The notes below the pieces were generated by a model. That model was not told the origin of the DNA. It saw only the letters and a program-made list of their open reading frames with translations, and did not search any database. From Streptomyces sedi (GTDB lineage Bacteria; Actinomycetota; Actinomycetes; Streptomycetales; Streptomycetaceae): a DNA stretch of 64,000 bases. Within the stretch, counting starts at the first letter, position 1. Each line of letters starts with the position of its first letter. This document shows, in pieces, positions 36,358 to 45,056 of the stretch. The stretch is from assembly GCF_006335015.1 (NCBI RefSeq), contig NZ_VDGT01000017.1:1-64000 (forward strand), in the 5' to 3' direction. The position numbers and the translations under genes are program-made.

Positions 36358-37467
36358 ATGAACACGCCACCATCGCCGTCCGGAGCGGAGCACACAGACG
36401 GGTCATCCGTCCGCCTGGGTGCTCTCGTCCCGCTGACGCGGCCCGGCTGGGTCGAGGCGGGCCGACACCTGCTCGCAGGACTCGACCTGGCCGTCCGCGA
36501 GGTCAACGACGCCGGGGGGATCGACGGCAGACCACTGGAGTTGGTGGTCCGGGACACCGCGGCCGATCCGGAGCGGGCCGCGGCGGCCGTGGACGAACTG
36601 GCCCACCTGGGCGTGGCCGCCGTGGTGGGTGAGTATCACAGCGTGGTCGCCCGCGCCGCCGCCGCCCGAGCCGACGCCCTCGGCGTGCCGTTTCTCTGTT
36701 CGTCCGCGGTGCTCGACGCGCTCACCGAGGAGCCGACGGAGTGGGTCGCGCGTCTGGCCCCGGCCCAGTCCCACGGCTGGCGGATCTACGCGGACTTCCT
36801 CCTCCGCGCGGGCCGGCGTCGGATCGCCGTGGCGACCCAGCCGAGCGTCTACTGGGCGTCCGGGACCCGCGTCCTGCGGGACCACCTCGCTCCCCGCGGC
36901 GGCACCGTCCTCGAACTCGACGCGACGCTCACGCCCGAGGCCCTGTGCGACGCGCTCGTCGACCATGGCGCGACGGCGCTCCTCCTGCTGGTCGGCCATC
37001 CGGAGCCGGCGGTGCCGATCGTCCGGGCCGTCCGGGGCGACCGGCGGCTCGCGGAGATCCTTGTCGGCGCTCCGGCCGGACAGCCGGAGTTCGCCGAATG
37101 GGCCGCGGCGCTGGGCGGGGACGGCGCCGGGATCCCGTTCCTGCGCTACCTGCCCGAGCGTCTCGGTCCGCTCGGTGAACGCGTCGGGAAGGAGCTCCGC
37201 GAGCGGCTTGGCGAAGCGCCCTCCTTCGTCGCCTTCGAGGGCTGGGACACCGTCGCCGTCCTCGCCGCGGTGCTGCGTTCCCACGGCACGGACCGGGCGG
37301 CCGTCGCCGAGTCATGGCCGCGCGTGGCGGTCGAGGGCACCCGCGGGCCGATCCAGTTCTCCCGCACGCCGGGCATCAGCGTGTGGCAATGGACTTGGAC
37401 ACCCATCCACGTCGCTGACCGGGACCCGGCGGAACCCGATCGCTTCCGGATCCTCCACGCCGGCTGA
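36358..37467 (+). CDS. Branched-chain amino-acid-type solute-binding-protein-like gene
   Basis: 369 aa; ATG at 36358 with GGGGAG upstream. The fold is that of type I periplasmic binding proteins of the Leu/Ile/Val family (VRLGALVPLTRPGW, then AVREVNDAGGIDGRPLELVV, then VAAVVGEYHS). There is no signal peptide or lipobox at the N-terminus and no ABC permease or ATPase next to it. It may therefore be a cytosolic sensor such as an AmiC-like protein, or an orphan. Ligand is unknown. Confidence 0.8.
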   Translation: MNTPPSPSGAEHTDGSSVRLGALVPLTRPGWVEAGRHLLAGLDLAVREVNDAGGIDGRPLELVVRDTAADPERAAAAVDELAHLGVAAVVGEYHSVVARAAAARADALGVPFLCSSAVLDALTEEPTEWVARLAPAQSHGWRIYADFLLRAGRRRIAVATQPSVYWASGTRVLRDHLAPRGGTVLELDATLTPEALCDALVDHGATALLLLVGHPEPAVPIVRAVRGDRRLAEILVGAPAGQPEFAEWAAALGGDGAGIPFLRYLPERLGPLGERVGKELRERLGEAPSFVAFEGWDTVAVLAAVLRSHGTDRAAVAESWPRVAVEGTRGPIQFSRTPGISVWQWTWTPIHVADRDPAEPDRFRILHAG

Positions 37468-37493
37468 GTGAGCACGGAGGCGGGTAGCGCGAC

Positions 37494-38087
37494 TCACGCC
37501 CGCCCTGTGCCGAGTGCGACGCGGACCTGGTCGAACCCCCGGTCCAGCAGGGCCCGGCGGTCCGCGTCTCCGTCCGCTCGCGCCCACTGGCCGGACACGG
37601 CGTCGAGTACGGCCGTGGCGGCGTTGGTGAGCAGATCCGCGGTGTACGGGTCGAGTTCGGCCCCCGGCCGACTCCGGAGCGCGTCGCTGACGCGCCGGCG
37701 CCATTCCGTTCTGCGTTGGAGGAGACGCGCTGTCAGGGCGGGCGTCGCCTCGATCAGGCGCATGGTCGCGAGCGCCCGCTCACTGGCGTGGATCTCTTCC
37801 TGCCAGGCCCGCAGGACCTGGTGCAGACACTCCCACGGCCCCTCGTCCGCCGGTCGTGCCGCGATGTCGGCGACGACGCTCTCCCCGGTGAGGTCGATGC
37901 CGTCGAAGACGACGTCCTCCTTGGTCGGGAAGTAGCGGAAGAAGCTGCGCTTGGTCATGCCGGCCGCCTGGGCGATGTCCTCGACGGTCGTCTCGTCGAA
38001 GCCCTGCCGGGCGAACAGGTCGGTGGCCATCGCGGCGAGCTCCGCCCGCACCGCTCGGCGGGTCCGTTCACGCAGTCCCTCTTTCAT
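37494..38087 (-). CDS. TetR-family transcriptional regulator
   Basis: 197 aa; ATG at 38087. N-terminal helix-turn-helix DLFARQGFDETTVEDIAQAA, then GMTKRSFFRYFPTKEDVVFD, a strong TetR signature. The C-terminal ligand domain resembles the MftR-type group. Divergent from the SDR at 38157; the shared 69-bp region contains good dyads (see 38103-38140), so it probably represses both. Confidence 0.92.
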   Translation of the reverse strand: MKEGLRERTRRAVRAELAAMATDLFARQGFDETTVEDIAQAAGMTKRSFFRYFPTKEDVVFDGIDLTGESVVADIAARPADEGPWECLHQVLRAWQEEIHASERALATMRLIEATPALTARLLQRRTEWRRRVSDALRSRPGAELDPYTADLLTNAATAVLDAVSGQWARADGDADRRALLDRGFDQVRVALGTGRA

Positions 38088-38102
38088 GCACCCAGTCTAC
38101 TT

Positions 38103-38140
38103 CGTGTCACCTGGTGTCTATCATGTCTTCGAGTGACACG
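38103..38140. promoter_or_regulatory. Dyads in the TetR/SDR divergent region
   Basis: CGTGTCAC at 38103-38110 and GTGACACG at 38133-38140 form perfect 8-bp arms with a 22-bp spacer. A smaller palindrome, CACC-t-GGTG, occupies 38108-38116. They are likely operator elements for the TetR-family regulator. Confidence 0.5.
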
Positions 38141-38156
38141 TCGACGGAGTGGAGTG

Positions 38157-39044
38157 GTGACGGTGGAAGGCAAGACCGTGCTGGTGACAGGTGGCACCGG
38201 CGGCATCGGCAAGGAGACCGCGCGGCAGTTGGCGGCGCTCGGCGCACGCGTGATCCTCGTGGGACGGAACGGGGACCGCGCCGGCGCCGCCGTGGCGGAC
38301 CTCCGTCGCTCCAGCGGGAACGACGACGTCACGGCGATCACGGCGGACATGTCCCGGCTCCGCGACGTCCGTCGCCTCGCCCAGGAGGTCAGCGGCCGGG
38401 CCGGCGGCATGGACGTGCTGATCAACAACGCCGGAGCGACCCGGCCCCACCGCCAACTGACCGAGGACGGCGTCGAGACCACGTTCGCGGTCAACGTGGT
38501 CGCGCCGTTCTGCCTCACCCACTGGCTGATGCCCGCGCTGACCGCGTCGGGCCGTGCCCGCGTCATCAACATCACCGGCGGCGTCCCGCGGGGGCGGATC
38601 GACCTGGACAACCTGCGGGGCGAGAAGTCCTATGTCGGGCTGTCGGTCTACAACCAGACCAAGCTGGCGCAGATGGCGATGAGCTACCGCTTCGCCCAGG
38701 AACTCACGGCCACGCCGGTGACGCTGAACGTCGCCTACCCCGGACACGCTCACACGTCGATGAACAAGGACCTCGCCATCGGCACCTACCCGCCGCTGGC
38801 CCGACCGATCGTGCCGCTGCTGCGGCTGGCGACGCCGATCGTCCTCGGCCGGCGGGCGCTGCTGAGGGCCACGCGCTCCAGCGTGTATCTCGCCTCCAGT
38901 CCCGAAGTGCGCGAGACGAACGGGACCTACTTCAACAGCGCGGCCAGACCGACCCCGTGGCCCGACGCGGCCCTGGACCGCACCACCCGCGACACCGTCT
39001 GGGAGCTGTGCGCAAGAGAGCGCGACCGCCCGGCCACGGCGTGA
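38157..39044 (+). CDS. SDR-family oxidoreductase (retinol-dehydrogenase-like)
   Basis: 295 aa from the GTG at 38157; a second GTG at 38163 is better spaced from GGAG and equally possible. Cofactor loop TGGTGGIGKETAR, NNAG in LINNAGATR, catalytic Ser region INITGG (Ser replaced by Thr/Gly context) and YNQTKLA with the Tyr and Lys. Length and C-terminal extension match the retinol-dehydrogenase/WW-oxidoreductase-like SDR branch. Substrate is unknown. The classical Ser of the triad is not clearly visible, a point worth a structural look. Confidence 0.88.
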   Translation: MTVEGKTVLVTGGTGGIGKETARQLAALGARVILVGRNGDRAGAAVADLRRSSGNDDVTAITADMSRLRDVRRLAQEVSGRAGGMDVLINNAGATRPHRQLTEDGVETTFAVNVVAPFCLTHWLMPALTASGRARVINITGGVPRGRIDLDNLRGEKSYVGLSVYNQTKLAQMAMSYRFAQELTATPVTLNVAYPGHAHTSMNKDLAIGTYPPLARPIVPLLRLATPIVLGRRALLRATRSSVYLASSPEVRETNGTYFNSAARPTPWPDAALDRTTRDTVWELCARERDRPATA

Positions 39045-39220
39045 CTGCCGCCACCGGCGCGTTCACGGTCGTGGGAGCCCTCGGGGACGGGCGGTGTCCC
39101 ACGCCGCGCTCCGCCCGATCGACGGCTGCCCGCGGCGCGCGTGCGCCGAGGCGCTGTTCCTCGCACGCGCCTGGGGCCGGCCCGCCGCTCCGCCGCCGGT
39201 GCCAGTGCCGGCTTCAGGGC

Positions 39221-39739
39221 CTAACCGTCGGTGTCCGCCGCCGATCCCCGGGACTCGACCAGCGCGCGCAGGGTCCGCGCGTCGGCGAGGGACCGTTCCC
39301 TGGAGACGCCCGGCTGGATGGCCATCACGGGCAGCACCGTGCCGTCCGCCAGGTCGAGCGTCACCCAGGGGTCGCCGGGGCGGAGCGTGACGCGAACGAT
39401 CTCGGGCCAGGCGAGCCGGCGCACGGTGGTCAGGTTGACCACGGTGACGCCCTCGTCGTCCGCGGTGAGCCGGGGCCTGGCGAGCAGGACCAGGACGCCG
39501 AGGACCAGCAGCCCGCTGGCGACGATGGCCAGCCGGTCGCCCGTTCCCCAGCTGATCGCGCCGCCGGCCGGCAGCAGCACGGCGATCAGGGCGAGTACCC
39601 CGACGACCACCGCCCCCGAGCCGAGCAGCACCGCGCGGGTGAGGTTCGGCCGGATGGTCATCGGCAGCGTCGGGCCCTCGGGCCGCGCCGGCTGGTCGGG
39701 GTGCACGCTCGCCTCCGGACGGACGTTCGAAGCGGTCAC
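39221..39739 (-). CDS. PH-domain-containing membrane protein
   Basis: 172 aa. The GTG at 39739 overlaps the hisG stop (GTGA), so it is the last gene of the rib/his operon. Two transmembrane helices (AVLLGSGAVVVGVLALIAVL and LAIVASGLLVLGVLVLL) precede a beta-rich PH-like domain (GVTVVNLTTVRRLAWPEI, a bacterial PH signature). Function is unknown. The association downstream of hisG is common in streptomycetes from general knowledge. Confidence 0.8.
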   Translation of the reverse strand: MTASNVRPEASVHPDQPARPEGPTLPMTIRPNLTRAVLLGSGAVVVGVLALIAVLLPAGGAISWGTGDRLAIVASGLLVLGVLVLLARPRLTADDEGVTVVNLTTVRRLAWPEIVRVTLRPGDPWVTLDLADGTVLPVMAIQPGVSRERSLADARTLRALVESRGSAADTDG

Positions 39740-40584
39740 AGCCGGGCCGCGTGGATGCCGGTGGTGAGGATGGCGCGGGCCCCCAACTCGTACAGCTCGT
39801 CCATCACCCGCTGCGCGTCCTGCACCGGCACCATGGAGCGGACGGCGGCCCAGCCCCGGTCGTGCAGGGAGGAGACGGTCGGGGATTCGAGCCCCGGGGT
39901 GAGGGCGACGGCCTTCTCCACCAGCTCGGCCCGGATGTCGTAGTCCATCATCACGTAGCGGCGGGCGACCAGGACGCCCTGGAGCCGGCGCAGGAACTGC
40001 TGGACCCTGGCCTCCTCCTCGGTGTCGCCCCGGCGGCGGATGACCACGGACTCGGACTCCAGGATGGGCTCGCCGATGATGGCCAGCCCCGCGTTGCGCA
40101 GGGTGGTGCCGGTCTCGACGACATCGGCGATCACCTCGGCGACGCCCAGCTGGATGGCGGTCTCCACCGCGCCGTCCAGGTGGACCACGGAGGCGTCGAC
40201 GCCGTGCTCGGCGAGGTGCGCGCTGACCACACCGGCGAACGAGGTGGCCACGGTCAGTCCCTCGAACTCGCGGACGTCGGCGACCGTGCCGGGGGTGGTG
40301 GCGTAGCGGAGGGTGGAGGAGGCGAAGCCGAGCCGCATGATCTCCTCGGCCTGGGCCCGGGAGTCCAGCAGCAGGTCGCGGCCGGTGATCCCCAGGTCGA
40401 GCCGCCCGAGGCCGACGTAGACGGCGATGTCGCGGGGGCGCAGATAGAAGAACTCGACCTGGTTCTCCGCGTCGAGCAGCACCAGCTCCTTGCGGTCCTT
40501 GCGCTGGCGGTAGCCGGCCTCATGGAGCATGGCCGCCGCAGGCTCGGCGAGGGAACCCTTGTTGGGAACGGCGATGCGCAGCAT
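39736..40584 (-). CDS. hisG: ATP phosphoribosyltransferase (long form)
   Basis: 282 aa; ATG at 40584 with GAAGGAAAG upstream. First step of histidine synthesis, joining PRPP and ATP. Seen: MLRIAVPNKGSLAEPAA at the N-terminus, DLGITGRDLL, the PRPP-binding loop EVIADVVETGTTLRNAGL, and a C-terminal ACT-like regulatory domain (residues 210-282), which makes it the long, histidine-inhibited form. Follows hisE in the same operon with a 143-bp gap. Confidence 0.97.
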   Translation of the reverse strand: MLRIAVPNKGSLAEPAAAMLHEAGYRQRKDRKELVLLDAENQVEFFYLRPRDIAVYVGLGRLDLGITGRDLLLDSRAQAEEIMRLGFASSTLRYATTPGTVADVREFEGLTVATSFAGVVSAHLAEHGVDASVVHLDGAVETAIQLGVAEVIADVVETGTTLRNAGLAIIGEPILESESVVIRRRGDTEEEARVQQFLRRLQGVLVARRYVMMDYDIRAELVEKAVALTPGLESPTVSSLHDRGWAAVRSMVPVQDAQRVMDELYELGARAILTTGIHAARL

Positions 40585-40727
40585 GGGTGAGCTTTCCTTC
40601 ACGGGGCGAGGGAACGGGAAGCGGGAACGGAACGGGGTGAGGCGGACGGAACGGGGTGGAGCGGGTGGGGCAAGGCGGAACGAGGCGGAGCGGTGTGCGG
40701 CCGGAGGCGGCGGGATGAGGCGGTCGG

Positions 40728-41000
40728 TCAGAGATGGGCGTAGACGTCCGAGAGGCTGAGGCCCCGGGCGAGCATCATCACCTGGAGGTGGTAGAGGAGC
40801 TGCGAGATCTCCTCGGCGGTGCGCTCGGCGCTCTCGTGCTCCGCGGCCATCCACACCTCGGCCGCCTCCTCGACGACCTTCTTGCCGATGGTATGGACCC
40901 CGGCCCCGACCAGCTCGGCGGTGCGGGAACTGGTCGGGTCGCCGGTGGCGGCCTTCTGCTGAAGCTCAGCGAAGAGCTCGTCGAAAGTCTTGTTGGCCAT
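40728..41000 (-). CDS. hisE: Phosphoribosyl-ATP pyrophosphatase
   Basis: 90 aa; ATG at 41000 with GAGGG upstream, 13 bp after the ribH stop. The all-alpha MazG-like fold shows KKVVEEAAEVWMAAEHES (Glu cluster binding Mg), then EEISQLLYHLQVMML. Second step of histidine synthesis, hydrolysing PR-ATP to PR-AMP. A stand-alone HisE is usual in actinomycetes. Confidence 0.96.
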   Translation of the reverse strand: MANKTFDELFAELQQKAATGDPTSSRTAELVGAGVHTIGKKVVEEAAEVWMAAEHESAERTAEEISQLLYHLQVMMLARGLSLSDVYAHL

Positions 41001-41013
41001 GGTGACCCTCAGC

Positions 41014-41520
41014 CTACGGCGTCGGCGGCACCGGCCAGCGTCCGGGTTCCGCGGCGGCCCGCAGCACGGCCGCGGTGGCGACGGCGGCCGAGACCGCCTC
41101 GTGGCCCTTGTCCTCCGAGGACCCCTCCAGGCCGGCACGGTCCAGGGCCTGGGCCTCGGTGTCGCAGGTGAGCACCCCGAAACCGATGGGGACTCCGGTG
41201 TCCACGCCGACCCGGGTCAGCCCCTGGGTCACGCCCTGGCAGACATAGTCGAAGTGCGGGGTGCCGCCCCTGATGACCACGCCGAGGGCGACCACGGCGT
41301 CCGCGCCCTGGCGGGCCAACACGCCTGCGGCGACGGGGAGTTCGAAACTGCCGGGGACCCGGACCACGGTCGGGGCCGCCACCCCGAACTCCGCCAGCGC
41401 GCGCTCGGCGCCGGCCAGCAACCCGTCCATCACCGTCCGGTGCCACTGGGCGGCGACCACCGCGACCCGCAGGTCGGTGGCGTCGGAGATGGTCACCTCG
41501 GGGGCGCCAGTACCGCTCAC
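41014..41520 (-). CDS. ribH: 6,7-dimethyl-8-ribityllumazine synthase
   Basis: 168 aa; GTG at 41520 with AAGAGGAG upstream. Signature: VRVPGSFELPVAAG, then ALGVVIRGGTPHFDYVC (catalytic His), then GVLTCDTEAQALDRAG and KGHEAVSAAV. Condenses the RibBA-derived dihydroxybutanone phosphate with the ribitylamino-pyrimidine. Part of the rib operon under the FMN riboswitch. Confidence 0.97.
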   Translation of the reverse strand: MSGTGAPEVTISDATDLRVAVVAAQWHRTVMDGLLAGAERALAEFGVAAPTVVRVPGSFELPVAAGVLARQGADAVVALGVVIRGGTPHFDYVCQGVTQGLTRVGVDTGVPIGFGVLTCDTEAQALDRAGLEGSSEDKGHEAVSAAVATAAVLRAAAEPGRWPVPPTP

Positions 41521-41537
41521 GACTCACTCCTCTTGCT

Positions 41538-41573
<36 letters not shown>

Positions 41574-41750
41574 GTGGTGGCTCATGGGGTTCGTGGAACG
41601 CGGCGGGCCCGCGGGAACGCTTCGACAACCACCGTGAAGCACCGCGCACCGCCACGCACCGCCGCGTACGGCCATAGGGCGCCGGGCGACCCGCGTTCCC
41701 CCCGGAACGCGCGCTCCCCCGCCGGCCCCGCGCCGCCCGGCCCGTTCGCG

Positions 41751-43088
41751 CTACTGGTTGGCGCAGGCCGAGACCGGCGCCGGGTCGAGCCAGGGCAGGT
41801 CGTGCCCCATCCGGTCCCGCTTGGTACGCAGGTACCGAAGGTTGTGCTCCCCGGGCGAGACGGGCAGCGGAAGCCGGGCCCGCACCCGCAGGCCGTGGCG
41901 GGTCAACGCGTCGGCCTTGTCGGGGTTGTTGGTCATCAGCCGCAGCGAGCGCACCCCGAGATCGGCGAGGATGCGGGCGCCCACCGCGTAGTCGCGCGCG
42001 TCGGCCGGCAGGCCCAGCTCCAGGTTGGCGTCCAGGGTGTCCCTGCCGTGCTCCTGCAACTCGTAGGCGCGCAGCTTGGAGAGCAGTCCGATGCCCCGCC
42101 CCTCGTGGCCGCGCAGATAGAGCAGCACGCCGCGCCCCTCCTCGGTGAGGCGCTCCATCGAGGCGGTGAGCTGGGGTCCGCAGTCGCAGCGCTGGGAACC
42201 GAAGATGTCGCCGGTGAGGCACTCCGAGTGGACGCGCACCAACACGTCCTCGCCGTCGCCGAGGTCGCCGGCGACCAGCGCGAGGTGCTCCACCCCGTCG
42301 GCCGCGGCCCGGTAGCCGTGGGCGCGGAAGGCGCCGTGCGCGGTGGGCAGCGAGGTGACCGCCTCGCGGCGCACCTCGGGCGCGGGGAGCGTCCGCGCGG
42401 ACTCCGCCTCCGCGTCCTCCGCCTCCTTCCGCGCCCGGTGGGCGACCAGGTCGGCGATGGAGACCAGGGTCAGCCCGTGCCGGCGGGCGAAGGCGCGCAG
42501 CTGCGGCAGCCTCAGCATCGTCCCGTCCTCGCCGGCGATCTCGACCACCACGGCGGCCGGCCGCAGCCCCGCCAGGGTGGCGAGGTCGACACCGGCCTCG
42601 GTGTGGCCGGGGCGGACCAGCACCCCGCCGTCGCGGGCGCGCAGCGGGAAGACATGGCCGGGCCTGGCGAAGTCGGCGGCGACCGCCTTCGGGTCGGCGA
42701 GCAGCCTGATGGTGGCGGCCCGGTCGGCGGCCGAGATGCCGGTGGTGACGCCGTACCCGGGGCCGGCGTCGACCGAGACGGCGAACGCGGTCGCCATCGA
42801 CTCGGTGTTCTTCTCCACCATCTGCGGCAGTTCGAGCCGGTCGAGTTCGTCGGCGACCATCGGCACGCAGATCAGTCCGCGGCACTCGTTCATCATGAAC
42901 GCGATCGTCTCGGGCGTGACCAGCTCGGCGGCCATCACCAGGTCGCCCTCGTTCTCCCGGTCGGCGTCGTCGACGACGACCACCGGGCGGCCGGCCGCGA
43001 TGTCGGCGACGGCGCGCTCGATCGGGTCGAGGGGGGCGGCGGTGTCGCGGGGGCCGAGGGCGGGCTCGGCCGGCTCGGTGACGGTCAT
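41751..43088 (-). CDS. ribBA: Bifunctional DHBP synthase / GTP cyclohydrolase II
   Basis: 445 aa; the ATG at 43088 overlaps the pnuC stop (ATGA). RibB half (1-215): DDADRENEGDLV, TGISAADRA, HVFPLRARDGG, RPGHTEAGVDL. RibA half (235-440): VHSECLTGDIFG, then GSQRCDCGPQL with the Zn cysteines, RGHEGRGIGLL and NNPDKADAL. It supplies both precursors of riboflavin. The frame stays open upstream to 43694, but that part is antiparallel noise over pnuC. Confidence 0.97.
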   Translation of the reverse strand: MTVTEPAEPALGPRDTAAPLDPIERAVADIAAGRPVVVVDDADRENEGDLVMAAELVTPETIAFMMNECRGLICVPMVADELDRLELPQMVEKNTESMATAFAVSVDAGPGYGVTTGISAADRAATIRLLADPKAVAADFARPGHVFPLRARDGGVLVRPGHTEAGVDLATLAGLRPAAVVVEIAGEDGTMLRLPQLRAFARRHGLTLVSIADLVAHRARKEAEDAEAESARTLPAPEVRREAVTSLPTAHGAFRAHGYRAAADGVEHLALVAGDLGDGEDVLVRVHSECLTGDIFGSQRCDCGPQLTASMERLTEEGRGVLLYLRGHEGRGIGLLSKLRAYELQEHGRDTLDANLELGLPADARDYAVGARILADLGVRSLRLMTNNPDKADALTRHGLRVRARLPLPVSPGEHNLRYLRTKRDRMGHDLPWLDPAPVSACANQ

Positions 43089-43750
43089 GCCGGGGCTCCT
43101 TCCAGACGTTCCGTCGAGGGCGCGGACGCGCGGCGCGCGGCGGAGCGCAGCCACCAGTCCCGCATCCCCCACAGCACGAGGAACAGGTAGACGACGTAGA
43201 CGAGGCCGGAGAACGGCAGCCCGCTGCTGAAGGCGAGGGGGACGCCGACGAGGTCGACCAGCAGCCAGGCGATCCAGAACTCGACCAGCCCCCTGGCCTG
43301 GGCGACCATCGCGACCAGGGTGCCGACGAAGATGTAGGCGTCGGGCCACGGGTTCCAGGACAGGTCGGGGAACGCGGTGAAGAGCGAGCCGACCAGCAGG
43401 GTGCCGACGACCGCGCCGGCCGCCAGCGCGGCGCGCTCGCGCCAGCTGGCGAAGCGGACCTCGATCTGGCCGTCGCCGCTGTCCTGCCTGCCCGCCGACC
43501 ACTGCCGCCAGCCCCACACCGCGACGGTGATGACCAGCAGTTGCTTGCCCACGCCGCCGCCGAGGTCGGCCGCGCCGTAGGCGGCGACCAGGATCAGCCC
43601 GGACAGCAGCTGGACGGGCCAGGTGAGGAGGGAACGCCGCCAGCCGAGGGCGAGCGCGGCCAGCCCGGCGAGGTTGCCGACCATGTCCGACCACATCACG
43701 TGCTGGCCGAAGACCTCGAAGGCGGTGGCATTCAACTGGTCAACGCTCAC
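43085..43750 (-). CDS. PnuC/RibM-type vitamin transporter
   Basis: 221 aa; the GTG at 43750 overlaps the ribE stop. Six to seven hydrophobic segments, and PnuC-family features such as TWPVQLLSGLILVAAY, then VWGWRQW and AWLLVDLVGVPLAF. Its position inside the rib operon, coupled to both neighbours, identifies it as the riboflavin transporter type (RibM/PnuX) rather than the nicotinamide riboside type. Confidence 0.9.
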   Translation of the reverse strand: MSVDQLNATAFEVFGQHVMWSDMVGNLAGLAALALGWRRSLLTWPVQLLSGLILVAAYGAADLGGGVGKQLLVITVAVWGWRQWSAGRQDSGDGQIEVRFASWRERAALAAGAVVGTLLVGSLFTAFPDLSWNPWPDAYIFVGTLVAMVAQARGLVEFWIAWLLVDLVGVPLAFSSGLPFSGLVYVVYLFLVLWGMRDWWLRSAARRASAPSTERLEGAPA

Positions 43751-44484
43751 CGGATGTCCACTCCCCCGAGCACCGCCTCATCGACCTGACCGGTAGGGAC
43801 CCGCTCCGTGGTGACCTGACCAGTGGTGACCTGACCAGTGGACGGCTCGCCCGTGGTGAACTGACCAGTTGCCACCTGACCAGCCGCCACCTGACCACCG
43901 TGGGCCAGCAGCCGTTCCACGTGCTTGGCCAGCAGGTCGACCTCCAGGTTGACCAGATCACCCGGACGGCGGCGGCCGAGCGTGGTCAGGTCCAGGGTGG
44001 TGGGGATCAGCCCGACCGCGAACCGGTCGGGGCCCGCCTCGACGACCGTGAGGCTGACGCCGTCGACGGTGATCGAGCCCTTCTCCACCACGTAGCGCGC
44101 GAGGCGGGACGGCAGCGTGAAGGTGACCGACTCCCAGCGTTCGCCTGGCTCCCTGGTCAGCACCTCGGCGGTGCCGTCCACGTGCCCCTGCACCAGGTGG
44201 CCGCCCAGCCGGCCGCCGAGCGCCATCGGGCGCTCCAGGTTGACCACGTCACCCGGGGCCAGGCCGGCGAGGTTGGAACGGTCCAGGGTCTCCGCCATCA
44301 CGTCGGCGGTGAATCCCGCGTCGTCCCACTCCACCACGGTCAGGCAGACCCCGTTGACGGCGATCGAGGAGCCGTGGGCGGCGTCCTCGACGACCGTCGC
44401 GGCGCGCAGGCGCAGCCGCGCCGAGTCGCCCAGCCGCTCGACGGCGACGACCTCACCCAGCTCTTCGACGATTCCGGTGAACAT
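43747..44484 (-). CDS. ribE: Riboflavin synthase alpha chain with a repetitive C-terminal tail
   Basis: 245 aa; ATG at 44484. Two lumazine-binding barrels: MFTGIVEELG, then SIAVNGVCLTVVE; and HVDGTAEVL, then SITVDGVSLTVVE. It converts two molecules of lumazine to riboflavin plus pyrimidine. Typical proteins end near residue 205. Here about 40 extra residues follow, built from GQVATGQFTTG and TGQVTTGQVTTE repeats. The tail comes from tandem DNA repeats and is probably disordered. Confidence 0.96.
   Translation of the reverse strand: MFTGIVEELGEVVAVERLGDSARLRLRAATVVEDAAHGSSIAVNGVCLTVVEWDDAGFTADVMAETLDRSNLAGLAPGDVVNLERPMALGGRLGGHLVQGHVDGTAEVLTREPGERWESVTFTLPSRLARYVVEKGSITVDGVSLTVVEAGPDRFAVGLIPTTLDLTTLGRRRPGDLVNLEVDLLAKHVERLLAHGGQVAAGQVATGQFTTGEPSTGQVTTGQVTTERVPTGQVDEAVLGGVDIR
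43808..43837 (+). repeat. 15-bp tandem repeat inside ribE
   Basis: GTGGTGACCTGACCA occurs twice in tandem, with diverged copies (for example GTGGTGAACTGACCA) to about 43900. In the gene it encodes TGQVT-type pentapeptide repeats in the C-terminal tail. Confidence 0.85.
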
Positions 44485-44830
44485 TCACGACTCCTCGGTG
44501 CTGCGGCGGACGGCGTGCGGCGCGGCGCGGCCACTCCCCCGCGCGGGGGACGAGGGCCGCCGGCAGGGGCAACACCGGGAGGAGAACGCTGATTCCACGC
44601 CGTTCCGGGGTCGCCGGACGGAGCTCGGCACGGCACGGCTGGGGCGCCGAGGGGGCGCGTAAGAGGGGGCCACCGGGTCTCCTGCCTCGTCGGGCACGAC
44701 TCCGGGGCGTCCTGAGGAAGCTCAGGACCGTCGGAACGACGTGAACACGCCACCGCACACCCGCACGCGCGGCCCACCCCCGCGAGGGTGACCCGACGAC
44801 GAGGCGAAACGGCGCTTCCGCCGTGTCCGC
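44485..44830 (-). other. Long 5' leader between FMN riboswitch and ribE
   Basis: 346 bases of untranslated leader with no supported gene. The expression platform of the riboswitch (terminator or ribosome-site hairpin) must lie here; no obvious U-run terminator is visible. Confidence 0.5.
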
Positions 44831-44959
44831 CGCGCACTGCCTCCCATCCGGACTTTCACCGTCGGTCCAGGAATCCCACCTGGTCAACCGGCCGCTGGCT
44901 GCGGACGGGTCGCGGACTATAACCGCCGGTTCGGATTTTCACCGACCCCGGAGTGCGCT
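44831..44959 (-). promoter_or_regulatory. FMN riboswitch (RFN element)
   Basis: Read on the minus strand, the conserved RFN blocks occur in order: GGGGTCGGTGAAAATCCG, then AACCGGCGGTTATAGTCCGC, then GGTTGACCAGGTGGGATTCC, then GGACCGACGGTGAAAGTCCG and GATGGGAGGCAGTGCGCG. The closing P1 stem pairs GCGCACTC with the 3' end. It should shut down the rib operon when FMN is high. Confidence 0.95.
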
Positions 44960-45056
44960 ACGTCACTGGTACTCCCCACCAGTCTGCCACGCCGTCCCGC
45001 CGGCCACGCGGCGCTGTGGGGCGCATCACAGCGGCCCGCCCCCGTGGCGGCGGCGG

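Noticed and set aside
36358..37467. Complete ABC amino-acid importer
   Set aside because: Only a binding-protein-like gene without signal peptide is present; no permease or ATPase genes adjoin it.
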